A stretch of 64,000 nt of DNA. Source: Abyssisolibacter fermentans. GTDB taxonomy: Bacteria; Bacillota; Clostridia; Tissierellales; MCWD3. This document shows positions 44,370 to 52,128 of this stretch, piece by piece (position 1 is the stretch's first letter; every line of letters begins with the position of its first letter). Made by a program: the position numbers and the translations under genes. Location of the stretch: the NCBI RefSeq assembly GCF_001559865.1, contig NZ_LOHE01000039.1:40540-104539 (forward strand). The letters are read 5' to 3'. The notes under the pieces were generated by a model, which saw nothing but the letters and a program-made list of their open reading frames with translations, had not been told where the DNA came from and did no database searches.

Positions 44370-45551
44370 TTAATCATAATATCCCTTATAATAAATTTCT
44401 CCTTCTATTTTTCTATCATTCATATTTAAATTATCAATAAAATAAGTCGTTCCTCCCCAACCAGACTGTTTTGATATTATTTCCATTTTATTATCATTAT
44501 CAATATCAATAATATAAATAATCTGTGAAAACAACTTTCCATACTCCTTAACATCTTCAATATTAATTATATTATGTATATAATCAATTAGTTGGTAATT
44601 ATCGTCGAACAATGTTGTTATTGTATAATATTTACTATAATTAATGTCACTCCAAAAATCACATATATGATTATAGTCTTTATATGCATTGCTATAATTA
44701 ACTATCTTTTCTAATTTACCATCTCCATTCAAATCACATTCAATAATCTGAGTTATAACTATATCCATATTATTTGGAACTATATTTTTTCCTAATTTGT
44801 AAAATTTCTCAATTATTTTAGGATTTTCTGTTAAAATATGCTTTTCAGTATCTTGTGAAGTAACATCTAATATCGTATTAACTTTTCTTGGAATATGATT
44901 ATAGTCACCAGAAATATAAAAACCTTCTAAATTAGGATTATCAAAAACTAGTATTGGTTCATATCTATCATTAATTGATAACCTACCATTTATTTTACAA
45001 ATAAATTTATTATCATTATAAATTGAATATTCTTTATTAAATAATTGTTTTATATCATCAAATTTCTTTGATTCTTCGACTTTTTGCATGAATTTAGGAC
45101 TAAAACCATTTTTGAATTTATCATAATCTTCAACCTTAATATAGTCTTCATTATCAAATATGTTTCTATAAAAACAGTTATAAAAAAATTCTTCAGGTAC
45201 ACCTATCAATATATCATCACACCCAAAAACAATATTTCTATTATCACATGTATTTTCAACAGAATTAATTAGAGCAATTTCTTTTTGGCTTTTCTTAATT
45301 AATTTATCATATTCTTGCTTATAAACTTCTAGTTCTTTCTCTAATGATAATAAATCTTTATCCTTCTGAACAATTTTTAAATTAAGTGCATTATTATCAG
45401 ATTCAATAGATTTCAAGGTTTCTTTTAATTCTTTATGTTTAATTACTAGTTTATCGTAATCAAAACTCAATTTAATGTATTTTAATTCTAGTTCGTTTGA
45501 ACATCCTGTAAGTAATATTACAATAAAAATTACACCAATGAACTTCTTCAT
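44370..45551 (-). CDS. putative lipoprotein with N-terminal coiled coil
   Basis: A 393-residue protein: signal MKKFIGVIFIVILLTGC ends in a lipobox cysteine at residue 17, followed by a coiled coil (HKELKETLKSIESDNNALNL, then KELEVYKQEYDKLIKKSQ) and a long extracytoplasmic domain. Two stretches, IIECDLNGDGKLEKIVN and IDIDNDNKMEIISKQSG, are Asp/Asn loops like those of FG-GAP/VCBS or calcium-binding repeats. GGGGGTAGAAATT selects this start. Unknown function at the cell surface. Confidence 0.65.
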   Translation of the reverse strand: MKKFIGVIFIVILLTGCSNELELKYIKLSFDYDKLVIKHKELKETLKSIESDNNALNLKIVQKDKDLLSLEKELEVYKQEYDKLIKKSQKEIALINSVENTCDNRNIVFGCDDILIGVPEEFFYNCFYRNIFDNEDYIKVEDYDKFKNGFSPKFMQKVEESKKFDDIKQLFNKEYSIYNDNKFICKINGRLSINDRYEPILVFDNPNLEGFYISGDYNHIPRKVNTILDVTSQDTEKHILTENPKIIEKFYKLGKNIVPNNMDIVITQIIECDLNGDGKLEKIVNYSNAYKDYNHICDFWSDINYSKYYTITTLFDDNYQLIDYIHNIINIEDVKEYGKLFSQIIYIIDIDNDNKMEIISKQSGWGGTTYFIDNLNMNDRKIEGEIYYKGYYD

Positions 45552-45584
45552 AATTTCTACCCCCAATTCAAAATAATTTCGGGT

Positions 45585-45720
45585 AACTCTTGCATTCACG
45601 AACCAAAGTATGTGAGTACTAATATTAGAAAAATATACGAACTTTGGTTCGTGAAATCTTCCTGTAGTAGAACTCTCTAATTCAGCATTTTATCCAATGA
45701 CCCTTTATATCGCGCAATTT
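45585..45720. repeat. type A element, hairpin-side part
   Basis: AACTCTTGCATTCACGAACC, AAAGTATGTGAGTACTAATATT, AGAAAAATATACGAACTTTG and GTTCGTGAAATCTTCC: the double-arm palindrome with a small insertion in its centre, then CTGTAGTAGAACTC. The copy is interrupted after about 135 bases by type B copy 7. Confidence 0.75.
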
Positions 45721-45761
45721 CAAAACTCAAACAACTAAAATCCCTACATTCAATTCATCTA

Positions 45762-46010
45762 ACATAAAATAAAAAATATTATAAAACAATCCTCAATAAC
45801 ATTGTACTCTTATTTACCATAACAGTAAACAGTTAACTATACGTCCTTCTTTTTCTGTGCAAGAAAAAATGAAGTGATTTAACTACTGCAAAGGTTAAGT
45901 AATATATTAAAATGAGGATAAACTTTAATTTCGTCTTTATTTGATTTCTTTCATTACATGTACCATATATCCGTTTACTTGTTGATATTCCTATAGCACC
46001 CCGGTATAAT
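45762..46010. repeat. type B element, copy 7
   Basis: AACATAAAATAAAAAATATTAT, CATAACAGTAAACAGTTAAC, CTGTGCAAGAAAAAATG, AACTACTGCAAAGGTTAAG and TTTCATTACATGTACCATATA follow the type B order. The terminator stem has decayed in this copy. The 569 bases 45552-46120 are types A and B only. Confidence 0.65.
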
Positions 46011-46023
46011 GCCAAAAGAAATC

Positions 46024-46105
46024 AAAAGGAACCGTCCCTAGCGATTCCTTGATTGTCATTATATAGACACGAGCGTCACCCAAACCAAAACTGTCCCCAT
46101 TACAA
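46024..46105. repeat. type A gene-proximal end, after type B
   Basis: AAAAGGAACCGTCCCTAGCG, TTCCTTGATTGTCATTATAT, AGACACGAGCGTCACCC and CAAAACTGTCCCCATTA. It is the right end of an element whose left end is at 45585; type B sits between them. It stops 16 bases before the stop of the methyltransferase gene. Confidence 0.65.
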
Positions 46106-46120
46106 TCGCTATTTGATCCC

Positions 46121-46999
46121 CTACGATATAAGTGTACACGACGGCTTTAATATATACACTGTATCTTTATTATCTAATACATGGTCACATATACTCGCAT
46201 GACTATCAGTAAAAATTTTAGCTTCTCCTTTTGTAAGACCTCTGTCAACAAGAGTCTTCATCATTTTTTCTTTATCCTCATATGATAATCTTTTATTCCA
46301 GTCCCATGCTGTTGTTATTTCGTCATATTCCTTATTATGTTTAGCACTATCACCATAAGGATTGATAAATTTCACTCTGTCATTAAGACGAACATCTACA
46401 TTCTTCAAACCTAGTTCTTGCATATATATTGGTATCTTTATACCAACTCTATAATCTCTACCGCCTTGATTCAATTCGCTTCTATATATCTTTCTATATA
46501 GGGGTATCATTCCAGTACCAATGTAATCAAAATCGCTAAAATATTGGACGGTCTTTTCAATCTCTAAATCACCTTCCATACAGATGACCATACCACCTTT
46601 TATGACTGAATGTATCATTTTATTGAGAATATTTTTTGCATTAGGAATATGTCGTAGGACTGCTTGTGAAATCGCTATATCGTACCTTTCTTCTGGTAAA
46701 AACTCATTCAAATCACACTTAACAAAATTAGCATCATACTTGAGTTCAGTAAAAATATTTCGTGCGTCATTCAATAATGTATCGCTAATATCAATTCCTG
46801 TATATGTACTACCCTCTGGTAAAATTGGTAAAAGCAATATACCCATATAACCAAAACCACAACCAAAATCAATTATCTTTACAGGTTTATCAATCTTCCA
46901 TACTTTGTCTACAAGAAATTCAATGTAATCATCATTGCACCATCCACTGCGAATTGCTTTTAAAAACTCTAACTTAACATTCCAATATGAATCATTCAT
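46121..46999 (-). CDS. class I SAM-dependent methyltransferase
   Basis: A 292-residue methyltransferase. Motif I KIIDFGCGFGYMG lies at 41-53, GIDIS follows, VKCDLNEFLP and DIAISQAVLRHIPN are motifs II and post-II, and VIKGGMVICMEGD is motif III. The C-terminal 110 residues (GIKIPIYMQELGLKNVDVRL, HNKEYDEITTAWDWN) form a lid typical of ubiE-like enzymes acting on larger substrates. GGGAGATAGAAC precedes the ATG. Substrate unknown. Confidence 0.87.
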   Translation of the reverse strand: MNDSYWNVKLEFLKAIRSGWCNDDYIEFLVDKVWKIDKPVKIIDFGCGFGYMGILLLPILPEGSTYTGIDISDTLLNDARNIFTELKYDANFVKCDLNEFLPEERYDIAISQAVLRHIPNAKNILNKMIHSVIKGGMVICMEGDLEIEKTVQYFSDFDYIGTGMIPLYRKIYRSELNQGGRDYRVGIKIPIYMQELGLKNVDVRLNDRVKFINPYGDSAKHNKEYDEITTAWDWNKRLSYEDKEKMMKTLVDRGLTKGEAKIFTDSHASICDHVLDNKDTVYILKPSCTLIS

Positions 47000-47069
47000 G
47001 TTCTATCTCCCATATCTATAGTTTGACTGTAACCAATACATAAACTTTATCTACTCAGAAAGAATTTAT

Positions 47070-47424
47070 GTCATATAACTCTTGCATTCCGAACTAAAGT
47101 TCGTGAATGCTACTAATATTAGAAGAATTTACGAACTTTGGTTCGTGAAACCTTCCTATAGTAGAACTCCTCCTACTTCATCAAATTATCAAATGGACTT
47201 TGTATGTTTCTAAGACTATTTTTACAACGTGTGTATATAACTCCGTAGTCTTTGGACTTGAATGCCCAAAAAATTCCTGTACGTATCTAAAACAGTCCCT
47301 TCTTCCAGTAAATGTGTTACAAAAATGTTTAAGTCTTGTGTACGGCTTATCACCATGTTTAAACATTATTAATTATCATTATATAGACGCACACGTCACC
47401 CAAAAAGAACCGTCCGCAGTGGGT
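47070..47424. repeat. type A element, full copy
   Basis: All blocks are present: AACTCTTGCATTCCGAACT, the double-arm palindrome with centre CTACTAATATTAGAAG, GAAACCTTCCTATAGTAG, the recombinase remnant (see 47181-47366), TACGGCTTATCACCATG, and CACACGTCACCCAAAAAGAA with CCGTCCGCAGTGGGTG. It begins 70 bases upstream of the methyltransferase start and ends 44 bases beyond the stop of the gene at 47468. Confidence 0.9.
47181..47366 (-). pseudogene. tyrosine recombinase C-terminal fragment inside type A
   Basis: This is the longest uninterrupted remnant, 61 codons. It reads [20 protein letters not shown], then VVKIVLETYKVHLII to a stop, where the His of LGHSS and the Tyr of IYTHV are the last two catalytic positions of tyrosine recombinases. 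Upstream of it [14 protein letters not shown] is a frameshifted form of the conserved [12 protein letters not shown] region. It is too short to act and lacks the first catalytic arginine. Equivalent codons recur in about 15 type A copies. Confidence 0.85.
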
Positions 47425-47467
47425 GAAAATTTAGAAATAATAATTCAAGTAAATTTATATCACTATA

Positions 47468-47962
47468 TCATTTTACTATGACGTTATTCTCATTAAATCT
47501 TTGCAGAATCAACTCTTTACCTATTGCCTGTGAATCAATAGAAAAAGTTTTTTTATCTGTCTTTATTTTCAATGAATTTTGAGTCAATTTTACATGCTTT
47601 ATTTCTGTATATTTAAACTCATATTCTCGACCAAAAACAGTTCTATATATAATATAATTCTTATAAACATGGACTTGCCACTTAATCGATGTATAAACTA
47701 AAAACAATCCTAAAAGTATGAAAGTTATAAAAACAACCCCTACCCATATTTCAGCTGTATCATTAGGGAAAATAAGCATTAAGACAAAAAAAACTGTGAA
47801 AAATAATGCACATATGGCTCCTATCCAGATATAAACTTTAGGAAGGCGTATTATAAAAGAATCACCTGTGATATTTTGAATAACTTCTTCATTTTCTTTT
47901 TTTGCAATTAAAAATACAAAACTTATGATTATTGCAATAAGTACATATGATAAACTTCCCAC
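47468..47962 (-). CDS. membrane protein with PH-like C-terminal domain, DUF6560-like
   Basis: A 164-residue protein starting at GTG (AAAGGATGTGATTTT before it). It has an N-terminal membrane helix (LSYVLIAIIISFVFLIA), a central hairpin of two helices (IGAICALFFTVFFVLMLIF, WVGVVFITFILLGLFLVY) and a C-terminal domain of strands (VYKNYIIYRTVFGREYEFKY, IKHVKLTQNSLKIKTDKKTF) resembling bacterial PH domains. This order is typical of DUF6560/YdbS-like membrane proteins. Function unknown. Confidence 0.6.
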   Translation of the reverse strand: MGSLSYVLIAIIISFVFLIAKKENEEVIQNITGDSFIIRLPKVYIWIGAICALFFTVFFVLMLIFPNDTAEIWVGVVFITFILLGLFLVYTSIKWQVHVYKNYIIYRTVFGREYEFKYTEIKHVKLTQNSLKIKTDKKTFSIDSQAIGKELILQRFNENNVIVK

Positions 47963-48069
47963 AAAATCACATCCTTTATTAAAATAGAAAATATTAATAA
48001 TAACAATTATTCTTATTTACATTATTCAAAGCTTTTTAAATTCATTAATGTATTTAAAATATGTATTTC

Positions 48070-48448
48070 GTCTAACTCCTACATTCACGAACCAAAGTTC
48101 GTGAATACCACTAATATTAGAAGGATTTACGAATTTTGGTTCGTGAAATCTTCCTGTAGTAGAACTCCACCTACTTAATCATTTTATCCAATAACTTTGT
48201 ATATTCCTAAAACTATTTTTGCAAGATATATATTATCCTTAGTCTTTGAACTTGAATGCCCTAGAAATTCCTGTATGTATCTAAGATCAGTTCTTCATTC
48301 TACTAAATGTGTTGCAAAAATATTTTTAATCCTTTGCATGACTTATCATCATGCTTGGACACTATTAATTATCATTATATAGACGCACACGTCACCCAAA
48401 AAGAACCGTCCCCAGTGGGTGTCTATAGTCCCCAGTGGGTGTCTATAG
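48070..48448. repeat. type A element, full copy with duplicated junction
   Basis: It runs from TAACTCCTACATTCACGAACC to the gene-proximal end, with the double-arm palindrome (centre CCACTAATATTAGAAGG) and the recombinase remnant. The last 20 bases, CCCCAGTGGGTGTCTATAG plus T, are present twice in tandem (48409-48428 and 48429-48448), and the stop codon of the VOC gene follows immediately. Confidence 0.9.
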
Positions 48449-48823
48449 CTATATCATAAAACACCATCTAACTCCAAACTTATCCAGAAAATCGACTAGA
48501 CAGGTACTATAAAAAGTTGGTGCCATCGGAATTATCGTTTGACTTCCAGTTTTCATAATCTCATAAGCTTCTTTTAGTTCATTTTCATTATCGAAAATAA
48601 CAACAATTTGTAAAGCTGAATCAACAGATAGATTTTTGTTGCCACCCCAATCACTTAACATTACTCTTTGGCCATGAATGTGCATTTCTGCATGAATTAC
48701 AAATTTCTTAGGTTCTTTTTCTGAATCATATAGAATTGAATCTAACTTTGTATTAAATGCTTTCTCATAAATCTCGATGGCTTCACAACAGCTTTCATTC
48801 AAATATAACTGTTGAACTATCAT
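48449..48823 (-). CDS. VOC/PhnB-like family protein
   Basis: A 124-residue protein of the glyoxalase/bleomycin-resistance (VOC) fold, PhnB-like subgroup. QQLYLNESCCEAIEIYEKAF matches the conserved start, HAEMHIHGQRVMLSDWGG is the typical middle, and FGVRWCFMI ends the second beta-alpha-beta unit. Members bind metal or antibiotics, or act as 3-demethylubiquinone methyltransferase-like proteins; this one is unassigned. GGAGGGATAACT selects MIVQQ. It is one of the best examples of a single-gene cassette with a complete type A element immediately after its stop codon. Confidence 0.83.
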   Translation of the reverse strand: MIVQQLYLNESCCEAIEIYEKAFNTKLDSILYDSEKEPKKFVIHAEMHIHGQRVMLSDWGGNKNLSVDSALQIVVIFDNENELKEAYEIMKTGSQTIIPMAPTFYSTCLVDFLDKFGVRWCFMI

Positions 48824-48992
48824 AGTTATCCCTCCATTATTCATAATATAGATTAAATATAATCTAAGTAATTCAATATTACCTAGAACGTATATCCTAA
48901 TAATTCCATGACTTTTTCAAGATTAATAGTGGTGGCTATCCTATTTCAAGTTGATATGCATCAAATGACCAAAAAAATTAGTAAGGTCTTTC

Positions 48993-49353
48993 GTATAACT
49001 CTTGCATTCACGAACCAAAGTTCGTGAATGCTACTAATATTAGTAGGATTTACGAATTTTGGTTCGTGAAATCTTCCTGTAGTAGAACCTCATCTACTTA
49101 ATCATTTTATCCAATAGACTTTGTATATTTCTAAGACTATTTTTTGCAACGTGTGATATAATTCCGTAGTCTTTGGACTTGAATGGCCTAGAAACTCCTG
49201 TACGTATCTAAAACAGTCCCTTCTTCCAGTAAATGTGTTACAAAAATGTCTTTAAGTCTTGTGTACGGCTTATCATCATGTTTAAACATTATTAATTATC
49301 ATTATATAGACGCACACGTCACCCAAAAAGAACCGTCCCCAGTGGGTGTCTAC
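48993..49353. repeat. type A element, full copy (best palindrome)
   Basis: AACTCTTGCATTCACGAACC, AAAGTTCGTGAATG, centre CTACTAATATTAGTAG, GATTTACGAATTTTGGTTCG and TGAAATCTTCCTGTAGTAG. The recombinase remnant follows (GTCTTTGGACTTGAATGGCC, AAACTCCTGTACGTATCTAA), then CACACGTCACCCAAAAAGAA and CCGTCCCCAGTGGGTG. It lies between the starts of the VOC gene and the end of the beta-propeller gene (546-base gap 48824-49369). Confidence 0.92.
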
Positions 49354-49369
49354 TATTAACAAGCTCTCC

Positions 49370-50206
49370 TTACAATTTATTTATTTCAACAAATAATATT
49401 GTACCACCATCCATAAAATAAAGATTATCATCATTTATAGTCATATTCCAACTTGCTTTTTCTATTGTTCTATACAAAGAATGATTAGCTGTATCCCAAA
49501 TTTTCATCTCTCCACATGGAACACTTGCTGTAAAAATGTAATCATTCCATATTCCTACTAGGTAGAACATTTTTTTATGACAGTTTTTATATCTGTCAAT
49601 ACTGTTAAGAGTTTCTTTATCTATAATTACAATTGATAAATCTTGTGATGCGGTATATATATTGTTTTTTTTGACTATCATGCTCTTTAAATTCTTCTTA
49701 TGTATTTTCGTATGTTGAACTAACTTAAAAGATGTTTTATCAACTTTTAACAATTCACCATTTACATTTCCTGCATATATGAAATCTTCTGCTTTTATTG
49801 TCCATATACTGCTATCAGAAACATTATAGTATTTCACCTGGTTTGTTTCTTTATTGATGACTGCTAATGGACCATTTCTTATTCCTGCATAAAGATTGCT
49901 ATCATCAGAACAAATACCACATATATCGGAGGTCAAGTCATTACCAAGTTGCCATTCATTAACAATTGTCAGACTATCAGTATCAATCTTATAACAGGTG
50001 CAAAACTCCCTAAAAAACATAAATTTACCATCAATAATAAAATCTCTTGACTTTCCGTTCTTAGGAAACACTTCTTTTGAAGCCATAACTTTATTAGTGT
50101 TTTTATCCACTTGTATGATGTTTTTATCCGAACAAACATAAATAATGTCATCATCTATTTTCATCATATTGTTTATACCGTTTGTTTCAAAAACACTTCT
50201 AAACAT
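49370..50206 (-). CDS. beta-propeller (WD40/PQQ-like) repeat protein
   Basis: A 278-residue protein made of about six similar four-stranded blades: DDIIYVCSDKNIIQVDKNTN, GKFMFFREFCTCYKIDTDSL, SNLYAGIRNGPLAVINKETN, EDFIYAGNVNGELLKVDKTS, NNIYTASQDLSIVIIDKETL and NDYIFTASVPCGEMKIWDTA. No signal peptide, so it is cytoplasmic. Such propellers mediate protein interactions; no catalytic residue is recognised. GGGGGGATTATT precedes the ATG. It is unusual for an accessory cassette. Confidence 0.8.
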   Translation of the reverse strand: MFRSVFETNGINNMMKIDDDIIYVCSDKNIIQVDKNTNKVMASKEVFPKNGKSRDFIIDGKFMFFREFCTCYKIDTDSLTIVNEWQLGNDLTSDICGICSDDSNLYAGIRNGPLAVINKETNQVKYYNVSDSSIWTIKAEDFIYAGNVNGELLKVDKTSFKLVQHTKIHKKNLKSMIVKKNNIYTASQDLSIVIIDKETLNSIDRYKNCHKKMFYLVGIWNDYIFTASVPCGEMKIWDTANHSLYRTIEKASWNMTINDDNLYFMDGGTILFVEINKL

Positions 50207-50450
50207 AATAATCCCCCCAAATTAAATTAGATATTTGTGCTTGATAATTAAATTCATTTATTATAAAAAAATAGTAGATTACTTTTTGCATCCTCCTGCT
50301 TTATCTCTCTCAATTTTAACCTTTCTGTACTGATTTCTGGAAACACACTAAATATTTTATCCACCATAATTTTATCCCTCATTTTAATTATTATTTTGCA
50401 CTATAAAAGAAGTACAAAAAAGACCCCAAACTCCATCTCCGATATTAAGG

Positions 50451-50572
50451 TGTCCTCTAACGCTTCGTATTTCCTACGTCTCTGAACCGGAACCGCAGAG
50501 ACTTTCTTCGTAGGTGGTTGCTCGCACCCGGTGAAGGGATGTGCGCAGTTAACGGAAATATATTATGACACT
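50451..50572. repeat. type D (attC-like) element
   Basis: TGTCCTCTAACGCTTCGTAT, TTCCTACGTCTCTGAACCGG, AACCGCAGAGACTTTCTTCG, TAGGTGGTTGCTCGCACCCG and GTGAAGGGATGTGCGCAGTT, ending AACGGAAATATATTATGACA. It lies 73 bases beyond the stop of the GNAT gene at 50645 and fits the same fold as 38990. The rest of the 438-base gap is plain AT-rich sequence. Confidence 0.82.
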
Positions 50573-50644
50573 ACTACCTCCTATAATCCTTCACGTAATA
50601 TAAATTGTGTATTAATCCAATGTACTAATATTCATAATAGAACA

Positions 50645-51178
50645 TTATAGCGAAAATTCTAATTGATAGTCTCTTGGATCACTTTCATATAACTCTTTAT
50701 TTATTTCCACTGCCTCTTTACAGCCTATCGCAAAATAAAAAGCACTTGTTTCTTCAGCCGACCCAGCACAAATATAAATTTTATCTGCTTTCCACTCTCT
50801 TGCTACATCTGTAGAAAGCATGAATAATTTTTTACCTAATCCTTCACCTCTATATTCCAATGTGATAAAAAGTTGGTCTAATAAAACGTAATTATACTTT
50901 TCACCAAAGAACTCACGATTTATGGATGCAAAGCCTAACAATCTATTATTGCTATCAAAAGCACCAATTGCGCTACCTCCATTTAAAATAGTTCCTTTCA
51001 AATTGTTGTAATGATGTTCATATCCATTTGGCCAATCTGAATCTTGGTAATTAATTTCAACTAATTGCCGTTTCCCATCCACTTCTCTCCATGCTTTTTC
51101 AATATATTGAGATGGATTCATTCCATTTATACACTCACACTCTTCTACTGTTAATTTTCTATATATAATATTTTCCAT
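50645..51178 (-). CDS. GNAT N-acetyltransferase
   Basis: A 177-residue acetyltransferase. The loop LEYRGEGLGKKLF is at 107-119 (YRGEGLGKKL at 109-118) after VLLDQLFIT and before DKIYICAGSAEETSAFYFAI, which is the family's usual end. GGAGGAAACAAATG precedes the ATG; the longer frame upstream has no site. The acetyl acceptor is unknown. A type D element follows it and type A precedes it on the 5' side. Confidence 0.87.
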   Translation of the reverse strand: MENIIYRKLTVEECECINGMNPSQYIEKAWREVDGKRQLVEINYQDSDWPNGYEHHYNNLKGTILNGGSAIGAFDSNNRLLGFASINREFFGEKYNYVLLDQLFITLEYRGEGLGKKLFMLSTDVAREWKADKIYICAGSAEETSAFYFAIGCKEAVEINKELYESDPRDYQLEFSL

Positions 51179-51289
51179 ACATTTGTTTCCTCCATGTCCC
51201 CATAATATTTTTATGGTAATATTATGCAATTACATAACTTTTTACTCTTCATTAAACAATACTTAAATAAATAGCCCCGATATCATCAT

Positions 51290-51640
51290 TTCCAATAACT
51301 CTTACATCCACAAAGTTCGTGAATACTATTAGAAGAATTTACGAACTTTGGTTCGTGAAACTTTCCTATAGTAGAACTCCTCCTACCTCATCATTTTGTC
51401 AAATAGATTTTTATATTTTCAAGACTATTTTTTGTAACATGTGATATATCTCCTTAGTTTTTGGACTTAATGCCCTAGAAAATCTTGCATCTATCTAAGA
51501 TTAGCATATTCTTCTAGTAAATGTGCTACAAAAGTGTCTATAAGTCCTGTATATGGCTTATCATTATTCTTAAACACTATTAATTATCATTATATAGGCA
51601 TACACGTCACCCAAAAAGAACCGCCCCTAGTGGGTGTTTA
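51290..51640. repeat. type A element, full copy
   Basis: AACTCTTACATCCACAAAGT, TCGTGAATACTATTAGAAG, TTTACGAACTTTGGTTCGTG, then TAGTTTTTGGACTTAATGCC with the recombinase remnant, AGCATATTCTTCTAGTAAAT, TTATCATTATTCTTAAACAC and GAACCGCCCCTAGTGGGTG. The left palindrome arm is damaged. It occupies the 488-base gap 51179-51666. Confidence 0.88.
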
Positions 51641-51666
51641 GACTCTTCTCCAACAACTACACCAGG

Positions 51667-52101
51667 TTACTTTATTTTAATTCGAAATCTACACTCACTA
51701 TTACCACCCAATATAGTTGATAACTTATCTACCTCAAAAACTGCGTCATTTTTTAATGATTGCATAATATGTAATATACTTTGGCGTGAACATTCACAAA
51801 TACAGTCTGAGCTAACATATCCAAGCTTATTTAATTCACATGTACACTCTGAAAACACCAGTTCATACGTATTTTGTGGTTCAATAACATAACCACTTCC
51901 ATAATTTTTATCAGACAGACTTTCAAAAAAAATATCAAGGTCATTTCCACATTCTGAGTAAAATTCTCTATACATACCTAAAACACCTCGATTAACACAG
52001 TTTTCAGCACATTTAGAAAAAAACACAGATACTTGCGCTTCATCTAATAATTCAATCCCTTCCTCAAACCAACTAAACCATTCTTTCATGAATTCATTCA
52101 T
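51667..52101 (-). CDS. cysteine-rich hypothetical protein (4VR-like C-terminus)
   Basis: A 144-residue soluble protein. SKCAENCVNRGVLGMYREFY at the start and CTCELNKLGYVSSDCICECS in the second half carry spaced cysteines, and the end (FEVDKLSTILGGNSECRFRI) resembles the small-molecule-binding 4VR domain found in regulators. A metal or ligand sensor is possible. AAGGAGTAAGATAAA precedes the ATG. It lies 27 bases from the preceding gene's stop and could be cotranscribed with the hydrolase upstream. Confidence 0.5.
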   Translation of the reverse strand: MNEFMKEWFSWFEEGIELLDEAQVSVFFSKCAENCVNRGVLGMYREFYSECGNDLDIFFESLSDKNYGSGYVIEPQNTYELVFSECTCELNKLGYVSSDCICECSRQSILHIMQSLKNDAVFEVDKLSTILGGNSECRFRIKIK

Positions 52102-52128
52102 TTTATCTTACTCCTTTTTGTCTAATTA

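Noticed and set aside
45833..46015. 60-codon frame in type B
   Set aside because: Falls in a recurrent non-coding element whose other copies do not keep the frame open.
47181..47366. Functional small recombinase
   Set aside because: Lacks the N-terminal domain and the first catalytic arginine, and the conserved LRHSFATHL region is frameshifted; kept as a pseudogene fragment.
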